This document shows positions 1-8,372 of a stretch of DNA of 64,000 nucleotides, one piece after another. The position numbers were made by a program, and so were the translations under genes. This stretch comes from Bacteroidales bacterium (GTDB taxonomy: Bacteria; Bacteroidota; Bacteroidia; Bacteroidales; UBA3824): the NCBI GenBank assembly GCA_016286055.1, contig JAEERW010000007.1:1-64000 (forward strand). The letters run 5' to 3'. Every line of letters begins with the position of its first letter. The first letter of the stretch is position 1. Below the pieces are notes generated by a model. The model saw only the letters and a list, made by a program, of their open reading frames with translations. It did not search any database and had not been told where the DNA came from.

Positions 1-280
1 CCGTTGTACCAATTGCAGCATATTTAGCTAATGATTTTGGTACGCTTGTTTTGTTAATCAGAGCATTACCTCCGCCAAAAATTGATGTGGCAATTAGAGT
101 GGAGCAATACTTATCGTCACTTAGACAAGATCAGCCCCCTCCTACCGCACCCACAAGCAATGTGGGAAGGATGGTTTTCTTATTTAAATTTTTGCCAATC
201 GCCTGGATGGCGAGGTTGGCTGCCGCGCCTTTGATTAAGGATGCGGCAAGATTACTTTTTGTGTTTTGTGGTGTTTGCAT
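1..280 (-). pseudogene. B-type array gene 1 (B1), 5' part, interrupted by TGA
   Basis: This is the N-terminal part of a fourth copy of the array's B protein; it runs off the left window edge. The ATG at 280 begins MQTPQNTKSNLAASLIKGAA and the Gly/Ala-rich segment matches the other B copies. At 131-133 an in-frame TGA stands where B4 has a Leu codon. The same frame reopens immediately afterwards and continues with B-type sequence to base 1, so this is a nonsense change rather than a frameshift. The left ~125 bases are identical to B4 (about 4593-4718), while the part from about 135 to 250 is closer to B2. The stop therefore lies at the join of a mosaic. The catalytic domain, if present, is outside the window. 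Confidence 0.7.
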
Positions 281-991
281 AATAATAATTAATAAGTTAC
301 TTATCGAAAATGGATGATTGTATTTGTGTTTGTCTTTATAATCACTTATTTGACTATAATTGACTATCTTACCAATAATATCATCTTTGTCATATATTTT
401 CAATCGGTTATCGTTTGAAGTAAACCATAAATGATCACTATCTTTGCAGTTAGGGATAGACATTACCATTCGTCCTCTGTCAAAAAAGTCAATTGCAAAA
501 TCTAAGTCGGATTTTGTATGGCGTTGATTACAAACAACATAGTTGTGAATATCGTTAGGCCGACATTTTTGCGGCTTCGTCCTTACAGAATGACAATTGT
601 AAAGGTTATAAATACCAAGAAATGTATGACCGTTTATAAAAATGATATCGCTTATCGCATTTTTTGACAATTTAATTTCCACATTGCCGTGAATAGTGTC
701 ACTAATTACATATTCCGCAGCGAAGAATGTGTCGATACCTTTAACAATACTCTTTTTAGTAGTTTTGGGTATCAATGTATTAGCACTGCGCCATTTTCGG
801 ATAAATCTTCGAGTATGCTTGTTCAAGGTCTTATTAATAATTTTGTGTTCTTGTTTAACATCTGAATAAGTACCCCAGCTGCAAACGGAGAGGTTTTTAA
901 TACCTTCCCATTCGTACATACTGATTGATTGCCCCAATATGCGTCCGATTGTTACGGTCAAAATTATTGTTAGTGTGATTATTGCTTTCAT
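131..991 (-). CDS. A-type array protein 1 (A1), signal-peptide protein, reading frame runs into B1
   Basis: This is a small exported protein of unknown function. Residues 1-21 form a Sec signal peptide (MKAIITLTIILTVTIGRILG). The body shares a pattern with A2 and A3: a basic helix-like stretch, then a region with IDTFF..EY and SDIIFINGHTFLG. Residues 1-237 (281-991) are the A protein proper. There is no stop before the B1 ATG at 280, so the frame continues into B1 and ends at its TGA at 131. Other A genes stop before the next B, so the fusion may be a lost stop or a slipped frame. It lies 12 bases after B2, which suggests co-expression with B2 and a possible immunity or inhibitor role. That role is inferred from position only. 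Confidence 0.6.
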   Translation of the reverse strand: MKAIITLTIILTVTIGRILGQSISMYEWEGIKNLSVCSWGTYSDVKQEHKIINKTLNKHTRRFIRKWRSANTLIPKTTKKSIVKGIDTFFAAEYVISDTIHGNVEIKLSKNAISDIIFINGHTFLGIYNLYNCHSVRTKPQKCRPNDIHNYVVCNQRHTKSDLDFAIDFFDRGRMVMSIPNCKDSDHLWFTSNDNRLKIYDKDDIIGKIVNYSQISDYKDKHKYNHPFSISNLLIIIMQTPQNTKSNLAASLIKGAAANLAIQAIGKNLNKKTILPTLLVGAVGGG

Positions 992-1003
992 AGTATTTGT
1001 TCG

Positions 1004-1819
1004 TTATGGTTTAACAATAGTGACTAAGCCCCTTTCAAACTCATCATAAGGAATAAAAACGAGATTACCATAGGCGATAGGATCCATAACCTCTATTCTC
1101 CAACGTATTTTTTCTGTTTTATTGCCATTTTTATCAACAATTGTTTGCTTCTCTTGAATAATTCGGTTAATGCCAACAATATGTTTAACCCCAGAGTTGT
1201 TGTAGGTTAAAGCTGCTGGACACCCCATCCGTAGATAATTACCAACAGACCACGGAATATTTTTTTTCTTTCCATCAACCTCTGATTTGGATAAGTCATA
1301 AGCATTAAAACCATTTTTTTTGCATAAAATAGAAAAATCATAACCGTCATTATAAAAGTCTGTGGTCGGAGTTATACCTAAATATTCTGCAATAGAATCA
1401 AATGTAGCTTGTGCGCATCCTGCTTCATCGCCCCATTGGCTCTTTGGATTTAGGTTTCCCTTCGGAAGATGATAGTCTTCTAGTACTATCCATTTTGTGT
1501 CTCTTTTTGCCACTGCCGCAGGTATGTTGAGCATCAGCCTTCCCGCAGTGCCTATTGCAGCGTACTTTAACATCGTTCTTGGGAGGGAGGCTTTGTTAGC
1601 AAGAGCGTTGCCTCCGCCGAAAACTGATGCGGCAATGATGGTGGAAAGGTATTTGTTGTCAGATAGGCAGGATAATTCCCCTCCTACCGCACCTACAAGC
1701 AATGTGGGAAGGAAGGTTTTCTTATTCAAGTTTTTGCCAATCGCCTGGATAGCAAGGTTGGCTGCCGCGCCTTTTATTAAGGATGCGGGGAGGGTGTTAG
1801 TGATTTCTTTTAGTGTCAT
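1004..1819 (-). CDS. B-type array protein 2 (B2): hydrophobic N-domain plus papain-like cysteine peptidase-like domain
   Basis: This is an intact 271-residue member of the B family. Residues 1-105 are the constant region: LPASLIKGAAANLAIQAIGK, a glycine-rich stretch near 40-50 and another near 60-100, likely membrane-interacting. Residues 107-271 form a variable domain with Cys135 in DEAGCAQATF at the start of a helix, His213 in VKHIVGIN and Asp246 in RIEVMDP. This order and spacing fit a papain-like or C39-like fold. No signal peptide is present. A1 follows after 12 bases and A2 precedes. By analogy with polymorphic toxins, the constant N-domain could be a delivery module and the variable domain an effector; a housekeeping peptidase is less likely given the duplicated, decaying array. 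Confidence 0.65.
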   Translation of the reverse strand: MTLKEITNTLPASLIKGAAANLAIQAIGKNLNKKTFLPTLLVGAVGGELSCLSDNKYLSTIIAASVFGGGNALANKASLPRTMLKYAAIGTAGRLMLNIPAAVAKRDTKWIVLEDYHLPKGNLNPKSQWGDEAGCAQATFDSIAEYLGITPTTDFYNDGYDFSILCKKNGFNAYDLSKSEVDGKKKNIPWSVGNYLRMGCPAALTYNNSGVKHIVGINRIIQEKQTIVDKNGNKTEKIRWRIEVMDPIAYGNLVFIPYDEFERGLVTIVKP

Positions 1820-1845
1820 GATAAATAATGTTTAAAATCAGTAAG

Positions 1846-2538
1846 TTAATTTTCATCTATATCTTTAAAAAACTGAGACTTGTATATACTTTCATTTTTA
1901 TAGGTAAAGATTTTATCTCTCATTTCTTGAGCCTTGAATATAATAGGCAGATCGTACCAATCTTTTGAAAACCAATAATTAGTAGTTGGTTTCTCGTATG
2001 AGGAAAAGTTATCGAGCGTAAACACACGGAATCCTTTTGATATGAAATCATAAAGGAATTCCTTATCGACAGATGATGCCGAGTAGTGTCCAGAGGTTAC
2101 ACCGTAGTTGAATTTATGCCAATAATCCTGTTTAGGAGGGTTACGCATAATAGAACGGCAGCATCCGTTGTAAAAACTTCCGAGATAGTATTTATCATAA
2201 ACAAAAATAATCTCGTCGACTGGTTTCTTGTTAATTGACTTCAGAACTACTCTTTCCGAATCAATTTCTGTAACATGGTATTGGCAGATATAGAACATTT
2301 CTATACCATCAAATAATCGTTTGAGCGTAGTCTTGCCTAACAATATGTGGTAGTGTCTATACTGGCGTTTAAACTTTCGCTCGTGCCGTTGCAGATGGCG
2401 TTTAAGCAGATTGCTGTTGTATCCTTTTTCTATGCATATACTCTTACCTTCAATATCCTGCCAAGTAACCATGTCCGAACTCTGACCACGTGTAATGCCG
2501 CCTATTGCAAGAAAAAAAATCAAAACTATTGTTCTCAT
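1846..2538 (-). CDS. A-type array protein 2 (A2), signal-peptide protein
   Basis: This is a 230-residue protein with a signal peptide at residues 1-18 (MRTIVLIFFLAIGGITRG). It shares the A-family core with A1 and A3: GIEMFY..QYHV, then VVLKSINKKPVDEIIFVYDK and LGSF. Outside the core, identity is low, as expected for proteins that each match a different partner. It begins 2 bases after the remnant of B3 and is followed by B2 after 26 bases. No lipobox or transmembrane helix is visible beyond the signal peptide, so a periplasmic location is likely. Its function is unknown; an immunity or inhibitor role toward the adjacent B3 domain is an inference from gene order. Confidence 0.6.
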   Translation of the reverse strand: MRTIVLIFFLAIGGITRGQSSDMVTWQDIEGKSICIEKGYNSNLLKRHLQRHERKFKRQYRHYHILLGKTTLKRLFDGIEMFYICQYHVTEIDSERVVLKSINKKPVDEIIFVYDKYYLGSFYNGCCRSIMRNPPKQDYWHKFNYGVTSGHYSASSVDKEFLYDFISKGFRVFTLDNFSSYEKPTTNYWFSKDWYDLPIIFKAQEMRDKIFTYKNESIYKSQFFKDIDEN

Positions 2539-2540
2539 AT

Positions 2541-2997
2541 TTAATAAGGTTTTACGGCGCGGATAACCGCATGTTCAAAATCATATTGCGATAATACTTT
2601 ACTTGGATCACCTTGTGCAGGGTCAATAATGTCAATTTGGTATCTGACACATTTGCCATTCTGTTTTCCAATCGCCATTTATTTTTCCCACTGCCGCAGG
2701 TATGTTGAGCATCAGCCTTCCAGCAGTGCCTATTGCAGCGTACTTTAACATCGTTCTTGGGAAGGAGGCTTTGTTAGCAAGAGCGTTGCCTCCGCCGAAA
2801 ACTGATGCGGCAATGAGCGTAGAGAGGTATTTGTCGTCTGACAAGCAGGATAATCCACCTCCTACCGCACCTACAAGCAATGTGGGAAGGAAGGTTTTCT
2901 TATTCAGGTTTTTGCCAAGAGCCTGAATAGCAAGGTTAGCTGCCGCACCTTTGAGGATGGAGGCGGGAAGGGTTTTAACGATTTCTTTTGTTTGCAT
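2541..2997 (-). pseudogene. B-type array gene 3 (B3) with internal deletion
   Basis: The N-terminal constant region is intact from the ATG at 2997 (LPASILKGAAANLAIQALGK and the glycine-rich part, about 103 residues). The open frame then ends after NGDWKTEWQMCQIPN at 2632. In another frame just downstream the true C-terminus of a B catalytic domain is still readable: GKCVRYQIDIIDPAQGDPSK, ending ...RAVKPY with a TAA at 2541. This aligns with the end of B2 (RIEVMDP ... VTIVKP). About 100 codons carrying the catalytic Cys and His are missing, and the two ends are out of frame. A2 begins 2 bases after the TAA, so the original B3-A2 spacing is preserved. Confidence 0.8.
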
Positions 2998-3093
2998 TTT
3001 TTTTAATATTTAATAGGTTTAAAATCAGTAAAATACTACTTATAGCAATGATGATGTAAGTGATTTTATTTGTCCATGAGTTGAAAACAACAA

Positions 3094-3449
3094 CTATGTT
3101 GGTGGGTCTAGTGCAATTCTTTCGTCCATAAAGGGACAAGGTTGCTCTGACCATAACAACATATCTTCATAAGCTGAGTCAAGATCAGACGGTGGTTTTC
3201 CATCTATCCATTCTGTTGTTACATAATCGGAGTATATCAGATAATGCTGGTAATATATTTCTCCTTTGGTATACTTTATCTCAAGGTTTCGCTGTCCTTT
3301 CATATTGTATAACCTAACCTCGCCATCAATAGTATCATTAATGTAGTGGAGTTCTGACTTTATGTACAATAACGTCCAGGGGCAAAACGGTTGCCTACTG
3401 TCAAAATAATTAGTATTAATAATATGCCTATTATATTGATATATTTCAT
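3094..3449 (-). pseudogene. Small signal-peptide protein, frameshifted, coupled to A3
   Basis: An ATG at 3449 overlaps the A3 stop (ATGA). It encodes a clear signal peptide or membrane helix, MKYINIIGILLILIILTVGN, but that frame stops at TAA 3360-3362 after 29 codons. From about 3385 the next frame is open down to 3094 and encodes a coherent acidic tail (ELHYINDTIDGEVRLYN ... DERIALDPPT). The simplest reading is one gene of about 118 codons broken by a single-base indel between about 3365 and 3390. The product is not recognised. The start overlap shows it was translated together with A3. Sequence error is an alternative explanation for the shift. Confidence 0.55.
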
Positions 3450-4057
3450 GGTTTAGTTTCAAATATTGTAGACTGAACAACATGTTTGTCAATTTTTTCT
3501 AATTGCTCTTGGGGATTAATGCGAAACCAATACATACCGATTTCAACGTAGTCTTGAATGCCACCTAGTAATGCAAATATGTGATTTGTTGTTAAAAAAT
3601 CTGCAATTCGTTTGGTGTTCATTTTTGCGTATTTAGAATAATCTAAACCCGATAAATCAGATTTAGAACAACAAAAGAAATTATTATGTTGAAATGATAC
3701 TTGTTCGTAACTACCTATCCAGATACCTTTATAAACATAGAAGATATCACTTACTGAATTTTTGGCAGGGTTTAAAACCACATTATAGTCATTAACCTTA
3801 ATAGTTTCGTACATTGGTATAAAGTATGATTCTACATCATTGAGAATGATTCTGATAGAATCTTTTCCCAATATTTTGTTTGCTTTTGCCCATATTTTAG
3901 AGAACTTTTTTTGACAGTGATTAAGTTGTTTTTGTACTATTGTACTGTCAATCTGCCCGATTTCTTTAATCTGAATCTGACAAGGGGAAAAATCCTGAGC
4001 AAATGTTGCGATGTTTGATATTAATATTATTAATAGAGTATGGATGATTGCTTTCAT
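3446..4057 (-). CDS. A-type array protein 3 (A3), signal-peptide protein
   Basis: This is a 203-residue protein with a signal peptide at residues 1-20 (MKAIIHTLLIILISNIATFA), followed by AQDFSP. The core VESYFIPMYETIKV, NVVLNPAKNSVSDIFYVYKG and IGSYE matches the corresponding parts of A1 and A2. It starts 2 bases after the stop of the intact B4, so it is almost certainly co-translated with it. It ends in an ATGA overlap with the small frameshifted gene. A periplasmic or outer-surface location is likely. Function is unknown; an inhibitor of B4 is the most economical hypothesis. Confidence 0.6.
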   Translation of the reverse strand: MKAIIHTLLIILISNIATFAQDFSPCQIQIKEIGQIDSTIVQKQLNHCQKKFSKIWAKANKILGKDSIRIILNDVESYFIPMYETIKVNDYNVVLNPAKNSVSDIFYVYKGIWIGSYEQVSFQHNNFFCCSKSDLSGLDYSKYAKMNTKRIADFLTTNHIFALLGGIQDYVEIGMYWFRINPQEQLEKIDKHVVQSTIFETKP

Positions 4058-4059
4058 AA

Positions 4060-4881
4060 TTATCGACCGTTAATGCATCTAACTATACCATTATTGAATT
4101 CGCTTTGAGATAATTCTGTTATGTTGCCTAATAGAGGATCCATAACTTTTATAATAAATCTTGTTCGTTTTTTATTTGACGCATTCTGTTGATATTCAAC
4201 TTGATTAATTCCAACAGTGTGGGGTCGTCTACCTAACCACGGTTGATATGTAACTGCAACAGGAATGTTTTGATTGAGTTTAGTCCCAACTGTAAATAGA
4301 TTGTTCGCTAGATTTTGCACTAAATATCCTTTGCTTTCAGCTAAATCAGAAAAATCAATACCTTCATCTTTAGCAAGTTTTTTTTCTTCCTTTAATAATT
4401 GATTAGCAATTGAAGAGTATCCTAAATAGTCTGAAATAGAACGTAAAACAGTATGAGTACATCCCATTGCTTCGTTTATTTGTTTATATTTTGGCAAATC
4501 ACCATTTGGTAGTTTGAAGTTATAAATAGTTATCCAATCACCAGAGATTTCGCTTGTTTTCGCCACTATCTCTGGTATATTCAGCATCAATCTTGCCGTT
4601 GTACCAATTGCAGCATATTTAGCTAATGATTTTGGTACGCTTGTTTTGTTAATCAGAGCATTACCTCCGCCAAAAATTGATGTGGCAATTAGAGTGGAGC
4701 AATACTTATCGTCACTTAGACATGACAATCCTCCACCTAATGCGCCCACTACCAATGTAGGCAAGAAGTTCTTCTTATTCAAATTTTTGCCAAGAGCCTG
4801 AATAGCAAGATTGGCTGCCGCGCCTTTAAGAAGAGAGGCGGGGAGATTACGTTGTGTGTTGGGTTGACTAATTTGTGCCAT
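4060..4881 (-). CDS. B-type array protein 4 (B4): hydrophobic N-domain plus papain-like cysteine peptidase-like domain
   Basis: This is the first gene of the array and is intact (273 residues). The constant N-domain covers residues 1-108 (LPASLLKGAAANLAIQALGK, then GGGLSCLSDDKY and FGGGNALINK). The variable domain at 112-273 has Cys141 in EAMGCTHTV, His221 in RRPHTVGIN and Asp248 in IIKVMDP, the same order as in B2. The two variable domains otherwise share little sequence. A TAtcTTTG box on the minus strand at 4961-4968 could drive the whole array. The divergent XRE gene at 5058 may regulate it. There is no signal peptide, so export, if any, would use a specialised route; none is encoded next to it. 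Confidence 0.65.
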   Translation of the reverse strand: MAQISQPNTQRNLPASLLKGAAANLAIQALGKNLNKKNFLPTLVVGALGGGLSCLSDDKYCSTLIATSIFGGGNALINKTSVPKSLAKYAAIGTTARLMLNIPEIVAKTSEISGDWITIYNFKLPNGDLPKYKQINEAMGCTHTVLRSISDYLGYSSIANQLLKEEKKLAKDEGIDFSDLAESKGYLVQNLANNLFTVGTKLNQNIPVAVTYQPWLGRRPHTVGINQVEYQQNASNKKRTRFIIKVMDPLLGNITELSQSEFNNGIVRCINGR

Positions 4882-4960
4882 ACTTTAATTATTTTTGTAG
4901 GTTCATAAATAATTTTTACCTTTACAGCGTGAATGCATAAAAGTTTTTAAAATCATGCAG

Positions 4961-4968
4961 CAAAGATA
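4961..4968 (-). promoter_or_regulatory. Candidate -7 promoter box for the A/B array
   Basis: The minus strand reads TATCTTTG here, matching the Bacteroidota -7 consensus TAnnTTTG. It lies 80 bases upstream of the B4 start, in the 176-bp divergent region shared with the XRE gene. Confidence 0.45.
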
Positions 4969-5057
4969 CAAAATAAAAATTCAAAAACAAACAATTCGTA
5001 CAGAAATTCACAATTAGTGAGTATTTTTAATTTCATATATAAAATTATTATATCCAT

Positions 5058-5678
5058 ATGGTTAATTTAAAGCGAATAAAAGCACTGTGCAACGAGGCTG
5101 GTATTACACTAAAAAAATTGAGCGACAAAACTAAAATATCGCAGACTGCCCTTACTATGGCTATGCACCGAAACAGTACCACACTTGAAACGTTGGAGAA
5201 AATTGCCCATTTTTTCGGAATTTCGGTAGGATATTTCTTTGGGGAGGATGATTGTTTTATGCCTATAAGAGAAGCGTTTGAAAAATTTGACAACGATTTA
5301 AAACTATCTTATAACTATATAATTACAACATTCAAATATTGTTTTCCTGATTTCAAGATGCCAATTTCTATTGAGGATTTAAAAAAATATTTTGGAAAAA
5401 TGTCGGAAGATGTTGCAAATATGTTGGTTTTTTCTATGTCGAAACTCATAGGTAATCCTGTTCACATGTTTTTGAATCAATTCGGCCCAAAAACGCTATT
5501 AAAAATGGCCTCCGATGGGGTAATATCTCAAGACACTGCTGACTTTGTTATTTGTGCTCGGAACTACGAATTGTTTGAAAGTAAAGAAGTCAGGGTACTT
5601 ATTGGAGAAAAAGCGGAACCGAATTTCTGGTACAAGGTGAGCAAAGGTCTTGCTTCAATAGGCAAAACACTAAAATAA
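5058..5678 (+). CDS. XRE-family helix-turn-helix regulator
   Basis: The 206-residue protein begins with a Cro/C1-type helix-turn-helix at about residues 5-62 (KKLSDKTKISQTALTMAMHR, then TLEKIAHFFGISVGYFFGED). Residues 75-206 form an unrecognised, mostly helical C-terminal region that may sense a signal or dimerise. It is divergent from the A/B array across 176 bp and is the only regulator there, so control of the array is plausible but unproven. Its stop is 6 bases from the end of the convergent DUF3109 gene. Codon use is AT-rich, like the array and unlike the neighbouring housekeeping genes. Confidence 0.75.
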   Translation: MVNLKRIKALCNEAGITLKKLSDKTKISQTALTMAMHRNSTTLETLEKIAHFFGISVGYFFGEDDCFMPIREAFEKFDNDLKLSYNYIITTFKYCFPDFKMPISIEDLKKYFGKMSEDVANMLVFSMSKLIGNPVHMFLNQFGPKTLLKMASDGVISQDTADFVICARNYELFESKEVRVLIGEKAEPNFWYKVSKGLASIGKTLK

Positions 5679-5684
5679 TACACA

Positions 5685-6266
5685 TCACTTCCCCTTATGA
5701 TTCTGCAAATATGCCTCAGCCACTTGGCAGAGCTCGTCGTAAAAATCTTGCCCGAAACGGCGGACGAGGGGTTCTTCTAAGAATTTGTAGGCGGGAATAC
5801 CTTTTTTGCGTCCAAGAACAAAGGCAGCACGGCACACATGCCATTTGTGTAATTTAATTGATGTATAGATACCCACTTGTGCAAGACGGATGGGATATAG
5901 ATGGCACGAGATGGGTTTGCGCCATTTGGTTTTGCCCTCAAGATATGCGCGTTCGTAGGCACAGAGAGTGATGCCGTTTTCGGTGTAAGAGTAGGCGCAT
6001 TCGGCGTTATTATATAAAGGTGTCACAAGGTCGTTGTCGGCGTCTTTTACGGCAAAACCCTGCTGCTCCACGGCTTGAATATACTCTTCGGGCATGTATT
6101 CACGGGCGGCGGCATAGTTCTGCTCAAGAATTTCCACTTCGGAATAGTCGAGCGGAGCACCGCTGTCGCCTTCTACGCAGCATGTGCCCACGCAGGCGGT
6201 GATGTCGCAACAGAATTTTTGGGTAAAAATGTCTTCGCTTATAAGTTTGTCGCCGATAATAATCAT
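5685..6266 (-). CDS. DUF3109 family cysteine-rich protein
   Basis: The 193-residue protein has the Cys pattern of the DUF3109/YkgJ-like group: FCCDITACVGTCCVEGDSGA near residues 18-37, then NNAECAYSYTENGITLCAYE and ISCHLYPIR. The cysteines probably bind metal, either zinc or an iron-sulfur cluster. The biochemical role is not established. It follows rnc on the same strand with a gap of 30 bases and probably belongs to the acpP-fabF-rnc transcription unit. The length is usual for the family. Confidence 0.85.
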   Translation of the reverse strand: MIIIGDKLISEDIFTQKFCCDITACVGTCCVEGDSGAPLDYSEVEILEQNYAAAREYMPEEYIQAVEQQGFAVKDADNDLVTPLYNNAECAYSYTENGITLCAYERAYLEGKTKWRKPISCHLYPIRLAQVGIYTSIKLHKWHVCRAAFVLGRKKGIPAYKFLEEPLVRRFGQDFYDELCQVAEAYLQNHKGK

Positions 6267-6296
6267 AATAGATTTAAAAGTAGGATTATAAAACTG

Positions 6297-7013
6297 TTAC
6301 TTTATCTTATTTAAAGCAACTTTTGAGGCTTTTTGCTCGGCTTCTTTTTTAGATATTCCGATGCCTGAGCCATAGTTCTGACCATTAATGCGCACGTATG
6401 ATACGAAATATTTGCTGGTAGGCGATTCAAGGTCGGTGACAAACTCTATCTCGTGCTTATTTTTTTGCCCCCACTCTATCAACTGGCTCTTGAAGTTGGT
6501 ATTGTTGTGCTCCAGCTCAAAGATGTTGAGATACTTGGGCATGATGCGTTTGTAGAGGAAACGTCCTGCCTGATGGAATCCTCTGTCCAAGTAGATGGCA
6601 CCAAGGAAAGCCTCAAAAGCATCGCCGAAGAGGTGAATATTGGCGTTGTGACTTTTCACCGAGGTTTTCACCAATTTATCTAAACCTATTTGCTGGCTGA
6701 GTTCGGTAAGATTTTCCCCGTTGACAATACGGGCGCGGAGTTGAGTAAGAAACCCTTCTTGCTCGTTGGTAAAACGCTTGTAAAGATATTCTCCGATAAG
6801 GAGGTCGAGCACAGAATCGCCAAGGAACTCCAAACGTTCGTTGTTGATCATAAATCCTGTGTCGGTGCGTTCCGAAAGCGACCGGTGTGTAAGCGCAGTT
6901 TGGTAAAGCCCTCTGTTTAAGGGGTAAAAGCCCGTTATTCGCCTTATTTGGCGAGCGAACTCTTTGTCCTTGCCGAAAAAGTACTTTATGAATGCTGCTA
7001 TGTTCTTAAACAC
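6297..7013 (-). CDS. rnc: Ribonuclease III
   Basis: This endonuclease cleaves double-stranded RNA in rRNA processing and mRNA turnover. The 238-residue protein has the RNase III catalytic domain at about 20-150 with the signature NERLEFLGDSVLDLLIGEYL, and a second acidic site in GDAFEAFLGAIYLD. A double-stranded RNA-binding domain at about 168-236 has the usual end KKEAEQKASKVALNKI. It lies downstream of fabF, an order common in Bacteroidales. Length is normal. Confidence 0.96.
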   Translation of the reverse strand: MFKNIAAFIKYFFGKDKEFARQIRRITGFYPLNRGLYQTALTHRSLSERTDTGFMINNERLEFLGDSVLDLLIGEYLYKRFTNEQEGFLTQLRARIVNGENLTELSQQIGLDKLVKTSVKSHNANIHLFGDAFEAFLGAIYLDRGFHQAGRFLYKRIMPKYLNIFELEHNNTNFKSQLIEWGQKNKHEIEFVTDLESPTSKYFVSYVRINGQNYGSGIGISKKEAEQKASKVALNKIK

Positions 7014-7109
7014 CGATTTAGATTTTTTTGAAAAATAAAAATGGGGTGGGTATACGGTAGAGGTGCAAAATTTTGCGTCTCTACAATTACATCCCGCCCC
7101 TTTTAGCCG

Positions 7110-8363
7110 TTAAATCTTTTTGAATATCACCGATGCGTTGTGACCGCCGAAGCCAAAAGTATTGTTGAGGGCGGCACGGATAACCCTCTTCTTGGCAACA
7201 TTGGGTGTGATGTCGAGATTGGGGTCGATGTGCGGGTCGGGATTCTGGAAGTTGATTGTAGGCGGAACGGTTTCGTTGAGCATTGCGAGCACGCACGCGA
7301 TAGATTCTACCACGCCAGCACCTCCGAGAAGGTGGCCTGTCATTGATTTAGTACTACTAATGCTAACTTTGTATGCGTAGTCGCCGAATACTTGCTGAAT
7401 AGCTTTAGATTCTGCAATATCGCCAAGCCCTGTGGAAGTGCCGTGGACATTTACATAGTCGATGTCCTCGGGTTTGAGTCCGGCGTCTTCAATGGCGAGT
7501 TTCATTACCGCAGCTGCGCCTCGGCCTTCGGGATGAGGAGCTGTAATATGATGCGCGTCGGCGGTGAGTCCGCTTCCGGCAAGTTCGCAGAGGATTTTAG
7601 CACCACGAGCTTTGGCATGTTCGTATTCTTCGAGAATGAGGCATCCGCCGCCTTCGCCAATTACAAATCCATCGCGTGTTGCGTCAAACGGGCGCGAAGC
7701 AGTTTTGTAGTTGTCATTGTTGGTAGAGAGAGCCTTCATAGAGTTGAATCCAGCAACAGCCGCAATACCCACGGGCGATTCTGAACCACCAGTAACAATA
7801 ATGTCGGCTTTACCAAGACGCACGTAGTTGAATGCGTCGATAATGGCGTTGGTAGATGATGCGCAAGCCGAAACGGTGGTGAAGTTGGGTCCGCGGAGGT
7901 CGTACTTCATGCTGATGTGTCCGGGAGCAATGTCGCTGATCATCTTTGGGATGAAAAACGGGCTGAATCGTGGCGAACCATCGCCTTGGCAAAACTGCTC
8001 AACTTCTTCGGTGAGGGTGTTGATGCCGCCGATTCCTGAGCCCCAGATCACGCCTGCACGGTCGTGGTTAAAACTCTCGGGTGTGAGTCCGCTGTTTTTC
8101 CAAGCTTCGTCGGCAGAGATAAGGGCGAACTTGGCAAAAAGGTCAAGACGACCGGTTTCTTTCTTATTGAAGAACTGCTCGTCAACTTCGTCGAAGTTTT
8201 TTACTTCGCAGGCAAACCGGGTCTTGAATTTTTCGGGATTAAAACGGGTAATCGGACCTGCGCCGCTTACACCGGATTTTAAACTTTCCCAAAACTCGGT
8301 TATATTATGGCCTAAGGGGTTGATTGTCCCCATGCCAGTTACGACTACTCGTTTTAATTCCAT
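7110..8363 (-). CDS. fabF: 3-oxoacyl-[acyl-carrier-protein] synthase II
   Basis: This condensing enzyme elongates acyl-ACP with malonyl-ACP in type II fatty acid synthesis in the cytoplasm. The Cys-His-His triad is visible: Cys167 in VSACASSTNAI, His307 in VNVHGTSTGLGD and His344 in SMTGHLLGGAG. At 417 residues it is full length. acpP, its substrate carrier, lies 9 bases upstream in the same unit. Confidence 0.97.
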   Translation of the reverse strand: MELKRVVVTGMGTINPLGHNITEFWESLKSGVSGAGPITRFNPEKFKTRFACEVKNFDEVDEQFFNKKETGRLDLFAKFALISADEAWKNSGLTPESFNHDRAGVIWGSGIGGINTLTEEVEQFCQGDGSPRFSPFFIPKMISDIAPGHISMKYDLRGPNFTTVSACASSTNAIIDAFNYVRLGKADIIVTGGSESPVGIAAVAGFNSMKALSTNNDNYKTASRPFDATRDGFVIGEGGGCLILEEYEHAKARGAKILCELAGSGLTADAHHITAPHPEGRGAAAVMKLAIEDAGLKPEDIDYVNVHGTSTGLGDIAESKAIQQVFGDYAYKVSISSTKSMTGHLLGGAGVVESIACVLAMLNETVPPTINFQNPDPHIDPNLDITPNVAKKRVIRAALNNTFGFGGHNASVIFKKI

Positions 8364-8372
8364 AGAAATAAT

